Origin: Pseudomonas mendocina
GTDB lineage: Bacteria; Pseudomonadota; Gammaproteobacteria; Pseudomonadales; Pseudomonadaceae
Reading direction: 5' to 3'
Assembly (NCBI GenBank): GCA_037482215.1
Contig: CP148074.1
Location: 4,030,001-4,094,000 of the forward strand
DNA length: 64,000 bases
A program made the translations under genes and the position numbers. The notes under the pieces are model-generated. The model was not told the DNA's origin. It made no database searches and saw nothing but the letters and a program-made list of their open reading frames with translations. Of this stretch, positions 62,410 to 64,000 are shown one piece after another. Within the stretch, counting starts at the first letter, position 1, and each line of letters starts with the position of its first letter.

Positions 62410-62775
62410 TTAACCGGCCAGGACCGCGCCCAGCGTTTTGATCAGGGTGGCTTCGTCAACCGGCTTGGTCAGATAGTCCTTAGCCCCTTGACGCTTACCC
62501 CAGACCTTGTCGGTCTCCTGGTCCTTAGTCGTCACGATAATCACTGGGATATGGCTGGTCTCAGCATCTTTAGTCAGCTGACGAGTGGCCTGAAAGCCAT
62601 TGAGCCCCGGCATCACGATATCCATCAGCACGGCATCGGGCTTCTCCTGACGAGCCAGCGCAACACCGTCGGCACCATTTTCTGCCTTAAGGACTTGATG
62701 ACCGTGTTTTTCCAACATGGCGGTCAGCTTGTACATTTCGGTCGGAGAGTCATCAACTACAAGAATTCGAGCCAT
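62410..62775 (-). CDS. pilH: Response regulator PilH
   Basis: 121-residue single-domain receiver. Acidic pair in VVDDSP (Asp8, Asp9), phosphorylated Asp52 in LMDIVMPG, Thr/Lys switch residues in VTTKDQ and YLTKPVD. In P. aeruginosa PilH favours pilus retraction and acts as phosphate sink opposing PilG. Lies between pilG and pilI. Confidence 0.95.
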   Translation of the reverse strand: MARILVVDDSPTEMYKLTAMLEKHGHQVLKAENGADGVALARQEKPDAVLMDIVMPGLNGFQATRQLTKDAETSHIPVIIVTTKDQETDKVWGKRQGAKDYLTKPVDEATLIKTLGAVLAG

Positions 62776-62825
62776 AGTGTGTCCTAATACTTTTATGGAA
62801 CGCTCTGCTGCTATTCAGCCCAGCG

Positions 62826-63233
62826 TCAGGAAGCGTGCTCAACAGGCGTAAAACCAGGCACATGGGCCTTGATCGCGCCAAGCAGCTCTTCTTTGCTGAA
62901 TGGTTTGGTCAGGTACTGATCAGAGCCGACAATGCGCCCTTTAGCCTTATCGAACAGGCCATCTTTGGAGGACAGCATGATCACCGGCGTACCTTTGAAA
63001 GAACTGTTGTTCTTAATGAGCGCACACGTCTGATAGCCATCAAGACGCGGCATCATGATGTCGACAAAAATGATATTAGGATGGGTATCTGCAATTTTTG
63101 CCAAAGCATCAAAGCCATCGACTGCGGTCACAACATCGCAGCCGACCTTTTTCAGCAGGGTCTCGGCAGTCCGACGAATCGTTTTCGAATCGTCAATCAC
63201 CATCACCCTCAACCCTTCGGAATGCTGTTCCAT
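62826..63233 (-). CDS. pilG: Response regulator PilG
   Basis: 135-residue single-domain receiver: acidic pair in VIDDSK (Asp14, Asp15), phosphorylated Asp58 in FVDIMMPRLDG, Lys in YLTKPFSKEE. Acts with ChpA to promote pilus extension and cAMP synthesis in P. aeruginosa. First gene of the pil-chp cluster, diverging from gshB across 238 bp in which I see no clear promoter or operator. Confidence 0.95.
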   Translation of the reverse strand: MEQHSEGLRVMVIDDSKTIRRTAETLLKKVGCDVVTAVDGFDALAKIADTHPNIIFVDIMMPRLDGYQTCALIKNNSSFKGTPVIMLSSKDGLFDKAKGRIVGSDQYLTKPFSKEELLGAIKAHVPGFTPVEHAS

Positions 63234-63471
63234 GTTTGCCCTACCATCGCCTCGGTGAATCTTTATTTTCAGTTATATCAGCGCAACTGCGGCCCTGTCA
63301 CCGATGGGCTGTACCCCAATCGTCCGGCCTTTGTAGCACACTCTCCAGATGCAATCTATATAGCGGATTTAGGCAGTTTTCCCCTTGACCACCTGCCCCA
63401 CCAACGCCACCCTGACACACCTTTCTGTCACACCCAGCTTAAGCTGCAACCATTACACGGAGAATATCGCC

Positions 63472-64000
63472 ATGAGCGTCCGCCTCGGCATTGTCATGGA
63501 TCCAATCAGCCAGATCACCTTCAAAAAGGACAGTTCTCTGGCCATGCTCTTAGCAGCTCAAGCCCGCGGCTGGTCCCTTTTCTACATGGAACAGAAAGAC
63601 CTCTTCCAGTTTAAGGGAGAAGCCCGTGCTAAAGCCTCCCCACTGCGCGTATTCAATGACCCAGATCATTGGTTTGAACTCGAAGAGGAGCAAAATATTG
63701 CGTTAAGCGAGCTGGACGTGATCCTGATGCGCAAAGATCCGCCCTTCGATAACGAGTTTATCTACTCCACCTACCTGCTGGAGCAAGCCGAGCAAGCAGG
63801 TGTTCTCGTAGTAAACCGCCCACAGAGCCTGCGCGACTGCAACGAAAAGTACTTTGCGACTCAGTTCAGCCAGTACACGCCAACCACCATTGTCAGCCGC
63901 CGGTCCGACATTCTGAGAGACTTTGCACGCGAACAACGTGACATCATTCTCAAACCACTAGATGGAATGGGTGGATCTTTGATCTTCCGCCACCGCGAAG
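63472..64000 (+). CDS. gshB: Glutathione synthetase, 5' part only
   Basis: Joins gamma-glutamylcysteine and glycine with ATP to make glutathione. 176 residues of about 315 are in the window; the C-terminal ATP-grasp half lies beyond 64000. N-terminal MSVRLGIVMDPI and the substrate-domain LMRKDPPFDNEF and NRPQSLRDCNEK are recognisable, and KPLDGMGG begins the ATP-grasp region. GGAGA lies 8 nt before the ATG. Position beside pilG is conserved in Pseudomonas. Confidence 0.97.
   Translation, partial: MSVRLGIVMDPISQITFKKDSSLAMLLAAQARGWSLFYMEQKDLFQFKGEARAKASPLRVFNDPDHWFELEEEQNIALSELDVILMRKDPPFDNEFIYSTYLLEQAEQAGVLVVNRPQSLRDCNEKYFATQFSQYTPTTIVSRRSDILRDFAREQRDIILKPLDGMGGSLIFRHRE

Overview
The window is chromosomal DNA of a Pseudomonas-type gammaproteobacterium. 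Evidence is the intact pilMNOPQ-aroKB-damX-gltB block, the pilGHIJK-chpABC chemosensory cluster next to gshB, and the metK/ahcY/metF and tkt-epd-pgk-fba neighbourhoods, all typical of Pseudomonas. Base composition is moderately GC-rich and looks lower than P. aeruginosa, so a different species of the genus (or a close relative) is likely. There are no insertion sequences, phage genes, CRISPR arrays, tRNAs or rRNAs that I can see. Coding density is very high and nearly every gene is a recognisable chromosomal housekeeping gene.

Layout. 1-11.2 kb: one long leftward series, pilM-N-O-P-Q, aroK, aroB, damX-like, then gltB (cut by the window start). ponA diverges from pilM. 13.9-18.8 kb: maeB, a thermonuclease-like gene and rpmE leftward, priA rightward. 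18.9-28.7 kb: a mixed segment with dbpA, a two-receiver diguanylate cyclase, a periplasmic solute-binding protein, a BaiN/YhiN-type flavoprotein, yccS, a GreA/B-like protein, a DUF2789 protein, a YgjP-like metallopeptidase and a membrane diguanylate cyclase. 28.7-34.6 kb: leftward tkt-epd-pgk-mliC-like-fba (central carbon metabolism). 34.9-44 kb: the S-adenosylmethionine cycle: an ArsR-methyltransferase regulator overlapping metK, then ligB, a cytochrome c'-like lipoprotein, a MAPEG protein, and ahcY under an SAH riboswitch followed by metF and ppnN. 44.3-49.9 kb: a RhlE-type RNA helicase, yceI, cytochrome b561, bioA, rsmE. 49.9-63.2 kb: the Pil-Chp surface-sensing/twitching system leftward (pilG, H, I, J, K, chpA, B, C). 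gshB starts at the right edge and is incomplete.

How the parts work together. Two type IV pilus loci are present: the inner-membrane alignment complex plus secretin (pilM-Q), and the chemosensory system that controls pilus extension/retraction and cAMP (pilG-K, chpA-C). The SAM-cycle genes appear to have two layers of control within about 5 kb: a probable SAM/SAH-binding DNA-binding protein with a perfect palindrome in front of it (34836-34855), and an SAH riboswitch RNA in front of ahcY (about 40048-40140).

I did not find a convincing undescribed multi-gene system. The most interesting unexplained signals are RNA/DNA elements outside genes: a mutually exclusive hairpin arrangement in the leader of the RhlE-type helicase gene (44256-44332), a perfect 15-bp inverted repeat with an overlapping competing repeat in front of gltB (3038-3089), palindromes in front of the SAM-cycle regulator and of a diguanylate cyclase gene, and terminator-like hairpins inside the ahcY-metF and pilI-pilJ transcription units.
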